The notes below the pieces were generated by a model. That model made no database searches and had not been told where the DNA came from. It worked only from the letters and a program-made list of their open reading frames with translations. A stretch of 34,578 nucleotides of DNA from Hysterium pulicare CBS 123377. Its lineage: Eukaryota; Ascomycota; Dothideomycetes; Hysteriales; Hysteriaceae. Both the position numbers and the translations under genes were made by a program. Each line of letters opens with the position of its first letter. Within the stretch, counting starts at the first letter, position 1. The stretch is from NCBI GenBank assembly GCA_000467715.1, contig AJFK01000729.1, positions 1 to 34,578 of the forward strand, given 5' to 3'. Of the stretch, positions 20,636-33,475 are shown piece after piece.

Positions 20636-22343
20636 ACAATGGTCGGGGAAGGAGACTGCCGCCTTAGCACATTACCTTGCATTTAATGGTCGAGCGTGCG
20701 ATGCTGCGGAGATGTTACGAAGTCAACGACGTTGCTTTTCGGCTTGAATTGTCTCATTGATATTACTCTACTTGCTGTCATTGCAACATGTTTGTATGCT
20801 CTATCTATCCGCCCATCGCGGCATACGGGGAATATGTCAGATCTTCGCAAATTCAATGCAACACGACCATCCATATGCGACACCAAGCCAAAAGCGACAA
20901 AAAGTACAGCAGACTTCATGTGCCACTACGAAGTCATCAATCCCAACATCATCAAACATTTTAATCTTCCCCTTACTTCCTACGGGCCGATACTCATTCG
21001 CATCGATCAACACCCATCCACTCTCCAAGCGTCAAGCTCGGATGACGAACGACGCTCGAAATCACTGGGCGGGTCTACGAATGCTCGGAAGAACCGACTT
21101 CATTCCTCCAGGCGACCAGATTGATAAGGTGGAAATCGATATCGCTCTTCTCAAATAACCCATGCAACCCACATTGACGATCATTCATGTCTTTGAAGGC
21201 TAACTTATCTGTCAGGTTTTTCATATCACGACCTTTATCTTTCCGGCAGTCCTCAACAACCTACTCCTTCAGATGTGTCCGCTCTCCTTCAGGATTAGAT
21301 CTTCTCCGTGGACGACTACTGTTCGTTGTCCGTATACCTCCATTTGCCCAACCCGGTAGCTTATTCCCGTCCACGATCCACATTTACGGTGACCCTCAAG
21401 CAGAGAGTAAAAACCACAATCCATCGTAGAAATAATAAGAATACAACGGCTATGTCGCTCACACTAATCCATGCACCAAGCAAAAAAGTCTATCGTGATG
21501 GCGATAGAAAAAAAAATGGGACGGTCAAACTGATGACCTGGCAGCCCGCAGCCGTGAGAATCTCTGGCCAGCAGAGAAGAATGCGTCTCAATTAGTTCCA
21601 CATGCTAGAAGTTTGAAGCATGATCTCAAAACTGGCATGTAAACGTGCTTGCACTAGGTTCTCTGTGATCTCATTAGCCACACTTTACCTCGACACACGA
21701 TCTTGACGGTCTGACTGAGCCGTAGACCGCCAGTGAATAAGAACCAGTTGATATTTGATATGCAGGCGACAGGGTTCTTAGATAGCACCTCATTCAATGC
21801 AGAATTTGAATTTCTAAATCGTTGCCTCCGATTCCACTATCTGTAATTGACCTAGTTGAGGCGCATTGCCAGGAAAATGTCTTATCACTTAAGCTGAGTA
21901 GCTTTGCCACAGCAAAAGTGTCTCGCACTAGTTGAGGGGCTTTGCTAGGGTATCTTAGTGCGAAGGGGCTGTAGTAGGATGCGCTGTGAGCATGTCGTCG
22001 GATCAGAGACAGAAGACTGTCCAACTCGAATCAACGACTAACGTATAAGGTCAGACAAACAATGTACGTATTTGAATATCGAGGTTGAGCCTTGTGGGCG
22101 TCTTCAAGATATGGACGTGTTCATGACTTCCCCGGTAGAATAGCCACCGAGGTACCCCGCATCCCACCAACCACATATCCGCAACCCATCGTCCATCTCC
22201 ACTTTCATCTACCACCGTTGCATTCCATCGACGATATTAACAAGGCTTGCGATACATACAAGCAAATATAGAGCAGAGTACAATGCCTACAATGTCTCCC
22301 ACAACCGAGGGCAGCCTCTCATCTTTGCCGGAGAATCTCCATT
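20636..22343. other. Intergenic between bZIP and GH3 genes
   Basis: 1.7 kb. An unspliced frame of 142 codons at 20696-21124 has no recognisable domain. Upstream of the GH3 start are two GGC(A/T)4-type words on the minus strand (21673-21679 and 22139-22145), a possible but weak Xyr1-like signal. Confidence 0.45.
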
Positions 22344-25300
22344 ATGCATTTTGGCGTCCTCATTTCTCAATTGGCCTTTGTCCATGATTGCTTCTCAGCA
22401 TCTACATCCCTTGGCCTTCAAAGTCGAGAACTGCAGAAGGATGAGTTTGTCGATGATCTGGTGTCGCGAATGACCCTTCCCGAGCTCGTTCTTCAACTCC
22501 ACCTTACATTCGCCGACAACATTGTAGGGCCCAGTTCTGATAACTCTCTCTACGACTATGAAATGCGCTTCTCTATGGGTGCTGCACTGGGAGCCGTGCA
22601 TGACTGGTACCCGCTGAACAAGTCCTACTACAACGACCTCCAACGTCTGAATCTCGACAATGCTCGCCTCAAGATTCCGTTCATCCATTATGGAGAGTGC
22701 CTGCACGGTGTTGGATCATTCAACCAATCCATGTTTCCGCAGACCACTGGTATGGCGGCCAGCTTCGATACTGATCTGGTCTATAGGGTAGGCCGAGCCA
22801 TTGGGGCGGAGGCGAGGAGTATTGGGATTCATGCTTGCCTCTCCCCGGTGCTTGACTTGGCGAAAGACCCCAGATGGGGAAGAACTCAAGGTCAGCAAAG
22901 CTTCTGAAAGAAATCTTGGCGCAAGAGGTTAGGAGTTGATCATTATCAGAGGACTGGGGGGAAGACAAGATATTGACATCCCACATGGGGGTCGCCTATG
23001 CCTCTGGTCTCTCAAAGAATGGATCCTGGTCTGACCCAGACGCTGTTGCCCCAATTATGAAGCATTTTGCAGCTCATGGGTCTCCACAGGGAGGCATCAA
23101 TGGTGCGCCGTTCATGAGCCATGGCAATCGCGAGGTTTTGGAAGAGATGTTAATGCCATTCAAGGCGGTCGTGAATCTGGGTGGTGTCCGTGGAGTCATG
23201 ATGGCATATTCTGAGCTTGATGATGTGCCGTCCCATGTTAGCCCAATGCTCTATCAAGTGCTCGAAGACTGGGGATTCGATGGATTTGTCACGGCAGATG
23301 ACACAGGTACGGCAGACTAAAGAGAGACTTTCACGTTAACTACTGACATGTCTGAGGGATGAAACAGCTTCAGACTGGTCACCGAGTGGCAGGCTCTCCT
23401 GCGGATGCAATATCTCAATGGTTCAACGCTGGAGGAATGATACAATTCTACGATTATCCACTTGCGACGTACCTCAACGTACGTCAACCATCCCGTATGT
23501 TTGCATAATGCTCAATTTAATAGGCTACCAAAAGCTTAGTTGCTAACGCAACTGTGTCTCTCGAGACGATCCAAGCAAAGGTGCGGCGCATACTTGGCGT
23601 CAAGTACGACCTGGGTCTCTTCGATGATCCATACATATCTGAAGATATCGACCCATACTCAATTACGGAAGAGCATGCTCCATTGACCTTAGAAGCCGCG
23701 CATAAATGCATCGTTTTGCTGGAGAATCGTAACTCCACTCTGCCCCTCCGACTCTTGGAAACTCATAAGAAGATCGCTCTCATTGGCCCTTTTGGTGACA
23801 TTCTCAACTACGGTGACTACTCAGGACTGTTCGGAGCATATCCGACCCTCAATTCCTCGACTATTCGTCAGGGCGTGCTCCAGGTACTCCAGCAGGCGAA
23901 CAGCTCATGGGAACTCACCAGTAGTATGGGAGCAAACTCATGGCATTATAACGCTCAATACCCCATTCCCGGGTATCATTTCTCAGCGAACGGAACGTAT
24001 GGTGGCCTTCTTGCAACGTATTATGCCGATACCAACTTCAGCAACCCACTGGTTAGCAAGATCGAGGTCCCTACTCAAACCTGGGGACTTTATCCACCGC
24101 CTGGCCTCCCCAGCAACAATTTTAGTGTCGTTTGGGAAGGCGAAATCCATGCCCCAGTCAACAACATGGTGGATGGCTGGCTTGGTGTAGCTATTGGCCC
24201 GAATACCACCGCTAGACTTTACATCGACAATACCTTACACATCTCCATCCCGTCCTCTACTGCAGGAAATTTCCTCTCGAATATCCCACCACGAACGTAC
24301 TCCCTTGTCAACAACACCGCCCCACCTCCCGGCTCCGCTCCCTTCACGTTCAACATAGGAGCCGTACACAAGGTACGCCTGGAATACCAGACATGGAATC
24401 TTTACCAAAAAATCGAAAACGAATCATCTCTCAATTCTCTCGTCTTCATATTCTGGAATTTGGTCGATCGCACCTCACCTACCTCTGCTGTAGAAAAAGC
24501 CGTCTCTCTCGCCACAGACTCCGATATCATTATTCTAGCGGTCGGCGCGGGATGGAACAGTGATGGTGAGGGTGGAGATCGCGGGACGCTTTCCCTTTCC
24601 GCAAACCAAACCGCTCTCGCTAATGCAATGTTCGACTTAGGAAAGCCTTTGGTGCTAGTCTTGCAAGGCGGTCGACCGTTCGCAATCCCGGAATACTATG
24701 GCAAGGCTGATGCGGTGCTCAGTACCTTCTTTCCGGGACAATCAGGTGGTCAAGCCATCGCGGACGTGTTATTCGGCGCGTTTAATCCAGGCGGAAGAAT
24801 GCCGACTAGCGTGCCCAAGCACGTTGGGCAAATACCGGTTTATTATAACTATAAGCCCACTGCAAGGTCGAATGTGTATGTCGATATTGATCCAAGGCCG
24901 CAGTACTCGTTTGGATACGGACTCTCCTACACGACATTCAGCGTAAGGAACTTCCAAGCTTCGACGACAATGATTGGCAACAACCGCATTTCAGTTAGCT
25001 CTCCTAGCGCTTCAAATTTTACGGACGGCACGGTAATAATGTTCACACTTACCGTCACCAACAACGGGACTCTTGCAGGCTCCTACGTCGCTCAAATCTA
25101 CCTCCTCAGCCGCATTTCGCAGATAACTCAGCCTGTGAAGCAGCTTGTCGCGTTCCAGCGTATATATCTAGGTGCCGGTGAGGAAAGAGAGATGAGTATG
25201 GAATTAGACGCGGATAGATATCTGAAAATACTGGATAGGAAGTACAAGTGGGTGCTTGAGCGTGGAGATTATACCTTCGCGGTACTGGATCATGGAGGTA

Positions 25301-25344
25301 TGGATGCGGATACTGGGATGAATCTGACGATGGTATGTACGTAG
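22344..25344 (+). CDS. Secreted GH3 beta-glycosidase (beta-glucosidase/xylosidase) with PA14 insert
   Basis: Exons 22344-22890, 22950-23306, 23357-23478, 23524-25344; 948 aa. The introns (59, 50, 45 nt) all keep phase and restore DPRWGRTQEDWGEDK and TADDTGMKQLQ. An N-terminal hydrophobic segment (1-20) is a plausible signal peptide. The GH3 N-terminal barrel (about 30-340) has the GECLHGVG motif, KHFAAHGSP and the nucleophile D299 in GFVTADDTG. The GH3 C-terminal domain starts at about 385 and is interrupted by a PA14 domain at about 500-650 (GGLLATYYADTNF, then VDGWLGVAIG and ARLYIDN). It resumes with DIIILAVGAGWNSDGEGGDRGTLSL, and an FnIII-like domain ends the protein (from about 830). Many NxS/T sites fit secretion. 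It probably removes terminal glucose or xylose from oligosaccharides, complementing the xylanase nearby. The exact substrate cannot be read from sequence. Confidence 0.94.
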
Positions 25345-27344
25345 TCATTGGAACAATAGCCTTGAAGGGGTGGAAACTGAGAGATTCTGGAAACGTAACT
25401 AGTTCTCGAGGAAAGCCCGTGCGGAAGTCCCTAGGTGTTCCTGAATGAAGGATGGTATTTAGCTTTTCCCTTCAATATCATCACTTCCTTCTATCCAAAC
25501 CGCCCTTCCTACCGTACCATGCTACTTCCACGGTAGGCTTGCATCGTTCAGGCTCCCAATCCACGCTTAAGGCGGTGATTCATGCTCGGAATACTATTGC
25601 ATTTTTCAGCATGGTCTGCGTACACCACATAATAGTTAAAGGTTCTGCGACTAGGTTTTCCGTAGCTGCCCAGACGATATTAGAGCCGCTTCCAAAGGCA
25701 GATAGAGCTTATTAAGAATCACCAAGGTAGTACAAGTTCTGTAAGGATCTCCAATTTTCCATTCATGCCGCTCTGCCTCGTAATGTAGTGGAGCCAGAAT
25801 AGGCTAAGAGTACCATCTCATCAAAAACACCCAGGCTTTCAAGGCCACATTTGACATCCCGTTCGCTTATAAAGTAAGACGAGATATACCCATGATTATT
25901 CTCGGAATACCGCTAGATGCCAATTATCGGATACTTGATGATAGCGTCGATCTTCTCCTTCCCACTCAGAGGCTTCAGGGTGCGATCGAAACGATCGTCG
26001 CGGATTGCGCTCTTCTTGGGAAATTCCTAACCCAAGGCAAGAAATCCTACAAACCTCGGAGAGAGGTCATTCACGCACTACTTGGAGGCGCAAGGGGAAA
26101 AAATGTGGTGATTAGGCCTCCCTCCACTACCTTTTTCCTTCGTCGCAAAATCAGTCGCAATCTAGTAATAAGGCAAAGCTCACGACTTCCAACTATAAGC
26201 GAAGGCTAGACCTCTGTAGACGCCTCCCGAAGGCTAATTTGCACCTCGTCAACTGATGAACATAATAGTTGGCAGCGGCTGAGCGGTGAGTTGCATGAGG
26301 GTCATTGCCTGCTCTACTGAAATACTACGAAAACACCTAGGTAAGGTGTTTGAAGCGACCGGACTTTCTGGTTTTGTTAACGGGGCATGTTTCGTGGAAG
26401 GCAGGCACAGAACACAGCCACTATGTAGCACAGTCATATGTGGCTTGAGATGCGTTGATTACGTAAAGCGATGTCGATTGGTGCATCTCCACGAAAGCAC
26501 CCTGTTCAAGGGATGCCACTGATGTCCTTCATTGTTGGTTCGCAAGTATCGAGGTAAGGCGTCCAGCCGTAGGCGAACAAACAAGGACGGATCGAAACCC
26601 GATACCTCAGGCTGAGATGGCTGCCATGAATAGCGCGAAACCTCGCCTCAGTGCGCTTTTGCGGTAACAAAAGACCAGAGCGTGTTTGGTTTGATGCATG
26701 AGTTTAGAGCAAGGCGAAGCGGACATGGCGTGGTCGTAGAAGCCATGGCGTCGGTAGCAGCCCCCAGTCGCCACGGTCGATCGACTCAGCCTTGCCAGTT
26801 GTCGTTGCGTCCATCGACACCAGCGGGAAGTCCAATCACTTGGCTTCAGGTAAGCTTATTTCCTTCCCTAGACAAGCATTTGCTCAAGACAATGCCGCTA
26901 AGTTTGGCCCGACCCTGCTGACGCAACATCTCAGGCCCTCCTTCACCGGATTGATCATCCGCCCCATCGACCCATTTGCCAAACCAAATTTCTCCAAGTT
27001 TCAACCGCGCCGTCAACCAACTAGACTCCTCTCATGCTGCGCTATAGGCGGCCTTGACCATCAAAATTCCCAAGGCGGGAAAGCTGTCGCGAGCCTAGCA
27101 TCCCGTCCGCTCGTATAACACCATCCCCTAAACATAGAGATGGGGCCAAACAAGACTGGCATTGCTGATTCTCTTGCAGCCTCACGGAAGCCACTGTGTA
27201 ATTGACCCAAACATGTTCTCTCCACATGGCTCGCGCTCGATGGAGAACGCTTCTCTATCCGTCCTGTCTTCGCCATTTAAGAGAATGGGTTCCCTCATCA
27301 TTTTGCAACAACAACGTCCTACAGGCTAAGAATAATTCTTCAAG
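25345..27344. other. Intergenic between GH3 and sedolisin genes
   Basis: 2.0 kb with frames of up to about 105 codons (for example 25892-26209 and 26792-27118), none with a recognisable domain. A small perfect hairpin (8-bp arms AAACACCT/AGGTGTTT, 5-nt loop) lies at 26331-26351. The last part should be the sedolisin promoter. No transposon ends were found. Confidence 0.5.
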
Positions 27345-29590
27345 ATGCGCCTGTTCAATTCCCTTCTCGTTCTCTTGATTTCTAGCTCTGGATCAGCTGC
27401 TCCCGTCATCGGGCCTTTCGTGCACCATGAAAAGCGCGATTCTACACCATCCCACTGGATCAAACGATCGACTCCTCCTCAGCATGCCAAACTACCTCTG
27501 CGATTCACCCTCAAGCAACGGAATGCTGACCTTGGTCACGACCGCTTGATGGATATCTCTGATCCTACGTCTCCGAATTTCGGCAAGTACTGGACAAGTA
27601 ACGAAATCGAGGAATTCTTTTCTCCCCATCACGAAAGTGTCAATTCCGTTCACGCATGGCTCGAGAGCTCGGGCATAGACCGCAGCAGAATTTCTATCAC
27701 CCAGGGTCGTGGCTCAGTAACACTCTATGCTACCGTGAGCGAAGCCGAAGCTCTCCTCGACACCAAGTATCATGTCTACGAGCATGCGGAAACCGGCGAC
27801 TTGAGTCTCTCCTGCGATGAGTATAGCATTCACCACTCCATTCATGAACATGTCAAATTCGTTACTCCTACCATCGGATTCCCGGCGTCTCAGAAACGGG
27901 ACCTATCTCGCAAGCGTGTAGCTCGATCTGCACCAGAAGGTGGTCTTGTTCCACGATGGGCCGGACTGCCTCAAAATCTCAGTACCTGCGATGCGGCCAT
28001 CACACCAGCTTGTATCAAAGGTATGTTGAATCTGATCATCGGCAAAATCAAGCTATACTAACACCCGTATGACCTTTAGCGCTTTATCATATACCTGCAT
28101 GCGACGAGCCACAGCCGGGCAACGCGCTAGGCATATTCGAAAGCAATGACTACTATGACCAAGAAGATCTAGATCTCTTCTTCATTCACTTCACCGACAT
28201 TCCCAAAGGCACGCATCCGACCTTAAAATCCATTGACGGAGGGATTGCACCAATCACGAATCTCAGCGACGTCACAGGTGAATCGATTCTGGACTTTGAA
28301 CTCGCCTATCCCATTGTCTATCCTCAGAAGATCAAATTATATCAGGTTCTGGACCCAGTGGACGCCGCCAAAACGAATGGTGCTTTTGACCTTTTTCTGG
28401 ATGCTCTTGATGCTGTAAGTTCCATGGATACGAGCCGCTAGCTCATATTGACACATGAGCATGACTGAAAAATGACAGTCATTCTGCACATATGAAGGTG
28501 GAGATAACAATACGATCGATGGCGTGTAAGTCTTTCAGAATCTGCTGCGAAATCTCTCCTAATCCTTTCATTGAATTAGATATCCGAACCCTAATTATAA
28601 CGGAACCGAAATGTGCGGGGCATTCAAGCCCCCCAATGTCATATCTATCTCATACGGAGGACCGGAAGCCGAATACGGCGATTTCTATGTGCAAAGGCAA
28701 TGCCACGAGTATGTCAATCTTTGCGCAGCCCTCCTCCCACTTCTCGCCATACTAAAATCATCCAGGTACATGAAACTCGGCCTTCAAGGCGTGTCTATCA
28801 TCGTATCGTCCGGCGACAGCGGCACAGCTCAAAAGGCTGCCAATGGTGTTGACTTAGTCTGCCTACCTGGCGGCGGATACAATCCCAGCATGCCAGCTTC
28901 ATGCCCTTATGTCACCACTGTTGGCGGCACAAGGGTACGTATCCATCCACCTCTCCAACCAAATACTCCTTCACGCTATTAGAGCTAACATACTCCTTCC
29001 AGATCAAGAATGGCTCGACCGTCCACGACCGCGAAATCGCCGTCTTCGATACATCCAGTGAGTCACCATTCACCTCCGGCGGCGGCTTCAGCAACTCCTT
29101 CCCTCGTCCCTCATATCAAGATGCCGCCGTCTCCACATACCTGAAGACCCAACCGGATGCGCCACCCGCGAGCAAGTATAATGCCACAAGCCGTGGATAT
29201 CCAGATGTTGCCGCCGTCGGACAGGAGATCGCGACATATACTGGAGGAAGCTTTCTGTTGAATGGAGGGACGAGCGCTTCGGCGCCCATTTTCGCAAGTA
29301 TTATCACGCTCATCAATGAGCGGAGACTGGCGGCTGGGAAGAAGACTGTTGGGTTCTTGAATCCTACACTTTATCAGAATCCGGATATGTTTAAGGATGT
29401 AAGTTTTTGATGATCAGATGTTGATCTGTTTGAGAGAATGTTGCTAATCTATATATAGGTTACGGAAGGCTTCAACTGGGACTGCCATCAAGATAAAGCG
29501 TTTAGTGTTACGTCGGGATGGGATCCAGTGACTGGGTTGGGGACGCCGCGATTCGAGAAGTTGTTGGAGGTGTTTATGCAGTTGCCGTGA
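27345..29590 (+). CDS. Secreted sedolisin (S53; tripeptidyl-peptidase type)
   Basis: Seven exons: 27345-28020, 28080-28414, 28479-28525, 28580-28708, 28766-28934, 29003-29398, 29459-29590; 627 aa. All six introns (54-68 nt) are GT...AG and in phase. Residues 1-18 are a signal peptide. A pro-domain spans about 35-200 (the Pro-kumamolisin fold: LRFTLKQRN, SDPTSPNFGKYWT). The catalytic domain has the S53 set: E293 and D297 in GESILDFEL, oxyanion D413 in SSGDSG, and nucleophile S543 in NGGTSASAP. The C-terminal calcium site is visible as FKDVTEG ... GWDPVTGLGTP. It is an acid peptidase that removes peptides, usually tripeptides, from protein N-termini outside the cell. Intron 4 (28709-28765) is 57 nt with no stop, so retention would add 19 residues; the family consensus RQCHEYMKLGLQG supports splicing. 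Confidence 0.95.
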
Positions 29591-30201
29591 GGTCAATTGT
29601 ATGAGTATGTTGGGCTTCAACAAATGTATCGATAAACATTTGGTATGAGTGGTTCTTGGAAATGCTTGAGCTGATGATGATTATTGAACTGGTCATCAGG
29701 GGCAAATAAGATGAGCAGTAGCTCCAAGCGCTATAATTCATAGTTATATAAAGAGAGGTTTAGCTTCTCGAAGGATTTTCTTTCTCTACTTTTCTGGAAC
29801 TTTACAGAGTCTATTTAAAAGTAACGCTTCTAACCAGATTTTGCTCGCTAATTTATCTTCTATTTCAAACGATCGGTCTTAAAATAATACTTCTAGGGGG
29901 TGTATCTTCCACTATATCTATACGGCTTTATGAAAAGTGATCTGAAAGCGTAATATGTCGAAAGGTAATCTTTTAGTTATTAAGATTTGGGGGGATGCGG
30001 TCTCTAAGACAATTAACTTTGTAGAAAACTTTTGTACTTTTCTAAATTCTTATCTAGAATAAATGCGTTTAGGAGGAGATGAATCTTTTTTTTATTTTTT
30101 AGGTTATTAGCCGGAGTGGTTTTGTTATGGAGAATGTACCACACAATGACTTCAAACGCATGTGTGCTCTTTGTCAACTAGTTCCCAGAGAACATGATGT
30201 A
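29591..30201. other. AT-rich intergenic, convergent 3' ends
   Basis: 611 bp between the sedolisin and amidase ends. It is AT-rich from about 29720, with a poly-T run at 30086-30100. It must hold both 3' untranslated regions; nothing else is seen. Confidence 0.5.
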
Positions 30202-31901
30202 CTAAAACGTCTTCCAATTTTCTGCGTTTTCCCACGCATATGCAGCCTTCAAGATAGTGACCTCATCCCAATATTTCCCCACGATCTGCAAACTGGCAGG
30301 CACCTTGATGTTATGGTCATGACTTGATGGAACGAAACCTATCGGCATAGCCAATGCCGGATGACCAGTGGCGTTGAATGCGCTCGTGTTATCAGTCTTT
30401 CCTCTCACTGCAAGAATATGCTGGAGCGGAGTCGAGTCAGGTGATGGCAAAGGATCAGCCGGCGTTGGAGTTGTTGGCATGATGAGAACATCTAGACCGT
30501 GCTGGGAGAGTGCGGCATCATAAACGTCTTTGAGTTTGCGAGAGAGATTAACGGATTTCGCGTAGCATTGCGGATAGTTTTCCCAGCCATATTCGCCGAC
30601 AAGGAGACCGTCTATGCTCATCGCAGACATCTAAACATATTTAGTTGAGAGGCTTCACTTAATATAAAGTCCAACCTACCTTGTCAAGGGTGGACTGTGA
30701 GTAAGGAAGGCCTTTCTTCTCAAACAGGTCGGTCAGCATTACTTGCCTTCTCCCTGTCGCTTTTCCCAACATTCCAATATGATTAGACATTTTACTCAGA
30801 ACTGTATAGACTGTTCTTGCTTGCTCATGCATCGGGATGCTGACTTCTTTTACATCCGCACCCAGTCTTGAGAACACGGCGACCGCTTCTCGGAACTTCT
30901 TTTCGACCTCAGGGTCCATGAAACTGGACGTCAAACCCTCTTTCAGCACTCCGATCCTTATTCCTTTGACTCCTTTCTCTTTTGACGCTTCCAGAATTTC
31001 CATGTACTTCGCTACATTCTCTCTCAATGGTGCGCCTGCAATCTGTCTATCATCAAGCCCGTCGACACCAGCTATCGCCTCCAACAGCAGCGCGCAATCC
31101 ATGCATGATCTCGTCATTGGCCCCACGTAGTCAACACTGGCATCATTGCTCGCAATTCCCGTATAGGGCACCAAACCTGTTGTCGCTTTGAACCCATACA
31201 ACCCACACAATGCAGCGGGGATGCGGATCGAGCCGCCCTGATCGCAACCAAGACCCATATCAACGGCACCACTTCCAACAAGCGCACCAGTCCCGGAGCT
31301 ACTGCCACCAGCACTGTAACCATTCGCATATGGATTGTGCACAGGCCCGGTTGCAGCGGTGCAGCTTACAGCGCCCCGGGAAATGTTCTCACAGACCGCT
31401 TTTCCCGTAATAGTTCCTCCGGCTTCGAGGATGCGCGTTACGACCGTAGCATCTGTCTTTGGGGTCCAGCCCGTAAAAGAGTCGGTGCCTAGGAGGCAAG
31501 GAACGTCGGCCATGGCGATGTTGTCTTTTAAGCAAACCGTCCTGCCCTTGAGAAGGTCGGATGCTGGGGCATTGAGGGAACATTCAAATCGCCATGCCCA
31601 TGCGTTTAAGGAATTGTCACTTTTCTCCGGGAAACGGACATTTTGTCGTGGTGCCTTGTCGAAACTAGGAATCGGTTGGTAGTCTAGACAGGATCAGCGA
31701 TTTAACTTCGATTTGGGAGACAGGGGCCAATGAACCGTCTATGTCAGAGATGGCTTGAAAGGCATCTCGAGCCTTCTCAAGCAGCTTGATATAGTCACCG
31801 AGATGCTCTTCTGGAATGGAGTATCCGAGACCTTCTGCTGCCTTAAGAACGTTTACTTTCGTCACTGGTGGCACAGATGCCGAGGGCGGGAGAGAGTCCA
31901 T
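30202..31901 (-). CDS. Amidase-signature family hydrolase
   Basis: Exons 31901-31736, 31683-30680, 30630-30202; 532 aa. Intron 1 (52 nt) uses donor GTTCAT and a GCTGATCC branch; it is the choice that joins ISDI to DDYQPIPSFD in phase. Intron 2 (49 nt, GTAGGT...TAG) is phase 0. The Ser-cisSer-Lys triad is complete: K108 in CLKDNIA, S183 in GYSAGGSSSG, S207 in DQGGSIRIPA. The spacing (75 and 24 residues) equals that of FAAH (K142, S217, S241). The C-terminal part has the usual VLIMPTTPTPA and FNATGHPALAMPIGF. No signal peptide is present, so it is probably intracellular. It hydrolyses amides or esters; the substrate is unknown (AmdS-, FAAH- or GatA-like cannot be decided). A perfect palindrome lies 136-157 bp upstream of its start. 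Confidence 0.94.
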
Positions 31902-33475
31902 CTGTCAATTATCGAAGATAATTCCACCCGCCGACGTATTAGACGAAGATATGGATGCATCCAAGGCATTTTAGATGCAGATGCAATGAGGAATGGTGTT
32001 GCCTTATCTCCCCAAGATCGGATACTTCGGCGCAACTAGCGTCGGAGCTCCGACGCTAATGACCCTGCGAAGCTTATGTAGACGTCCGGCAGAAGTTCTG
32101 GAACAGAACATCTCTCCCGGCAGTAAGTCCTCCACTCTTCTTAAGGCAGGGCTTTCTGCAGGGTCCGTATATTGCCTGGAACAAAGGCAAAATAGCACAG
32201 CCTTCCTCACCTCCATACCAAGCTAGATTGAGACTCGCATTGTCAACTTATGGATTGTTTGAAGCAACTCGTATACTTTTAAGTAGACGTTGTCCATGAG
32301 AAATCTGAGTATGCAATCTTCCTACCTTAGACGCAACGCTTCCCAGCTGACGCATAAGAAGGAGCCAAAGATAGAGGAAAGAGTTTTCACTAAAATTCAT
32401 GCTGCCATTGATTTTGCTATTGGCTTCGCATATTGCTGCCTTGTGCAAGGCACGAAACCCGCTCCAAATAAGCCTTTCTATATCTTCAAGTCATCTTACT
32501 GCCAACGTTACACTGCAAAGTTCTATTAAACATGTTTTGTCAGAGTCTTCATGCGAGATGCGGAAACTATTCAGATCTTAGGAGATGATCAGGTTTTCGC
32601 TCACACAGCCCGACAACCTGGTTGGCGAGCCATCCTTATGAAGTTGTCTTCAAAGTATGAGAATTGCCATGTTTACATGCAGCTTACGTCTGGTCGTTTC
32701 TTCCAGGTTCGAATGTAAGGTCAGGAACTTCTTAGAATTGACGCTTCCACCTCAACGATCAAGAAATATAAAACTCGGATTTCACGTAGAAATAGTTTTG
32801 AGGGTTGGCTTACCTTAATAGTTCTATGCGACTTAGCAGTATAAGTGGGAAGCGAGTTGTCCAAAAGTAGATTGAAGGAGAGCTTCATAGCGCTAGTGAC
32901 ACTTCTCAGTTTGTTTCCTCGATAGAACGTGCATGGATTACAGGATTCTCTACGGTGCTTCGAGTATATGAAATGAGCCTAACGACAACTTCGCCGGCTT
33001 TGTTGGACAAAAGTGCGAGGTTCAGAAGGTCAGATTCATGCTAAAAGCAATGGTTCTGAGCTGGCAGTGAATGAGGATTTGCTTTTAAACGAAGTCATGA
33101 AGATGTAACGGAGCTGCCAGGAAACATCTAATTATCATATCATACCTGGACGACAGGCGGGCTGAAAGCTGAACGTCTAGTACAACGGATTTACAAAACG
33201 AGAGTTTTACGTAACCCGCGGTGATTATTTCATCAAGCGATTTATCTAGCGCTTTTATCCAAAACAATCTGGACTAGAGGGTAAGTATGTTAGAGGATGG
33301 GCGTCTAGCACAAAATTGTTGGAAATGCAGAACGCGACTTTTCATGCCACGACTTGATTTAGAAACGTTCCCAACAAAGAGTTTTGCTGAGCCGATTTCT
33401 ACTAGACACTAAGCTTAATAGACGCTCACCGTATAGTAGGACTATACTTCCCAAATCCTTCCTTTCACTCTCTTT
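31902..33475. other. Intergenic between cyclase and amidase genes
   Basis: 1.6 kb. It contains the amidase promoter region with the palindrome at 32037-32058. The short frames show no family resemblance. Confidence 0.5.
32037..32058. promoter_or_regulatory. Perfect 22-bp palindrome with CGG-N4-CCG core
   Basis: Half-site TAGCGTCGGAG followed directly by its reverse complement, with no mismatch. The centre reads CGG-AGCT-CCG, the inverted CGG triplets recognised by dimeric Zn(II)2Cys6 regulators. It lies 136-157 bp upstream of the amidase start on the other strand, a natural place for an operator. That it is a regulator site is inference. Confidence 0.5.

Noticed and set aside
20696-21124. 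142-codon frame after the bZIP gene
   Set aside because: No family resemblance and no signal of splicing; probably 3' flank. Expression data could change this.
25892-26209. 105-codon frame between GH3 and sedolisin
   Set aside because: Composition looks random and no motif is seen; other frames of similar size occur nearby by chance.
26331-26351. Small perfect hairpin as a terminator or mobile-element end
   Set aside because: The 8-bp arms are short, it is not next to a gene end, and no second copy or target duplication was noticed.
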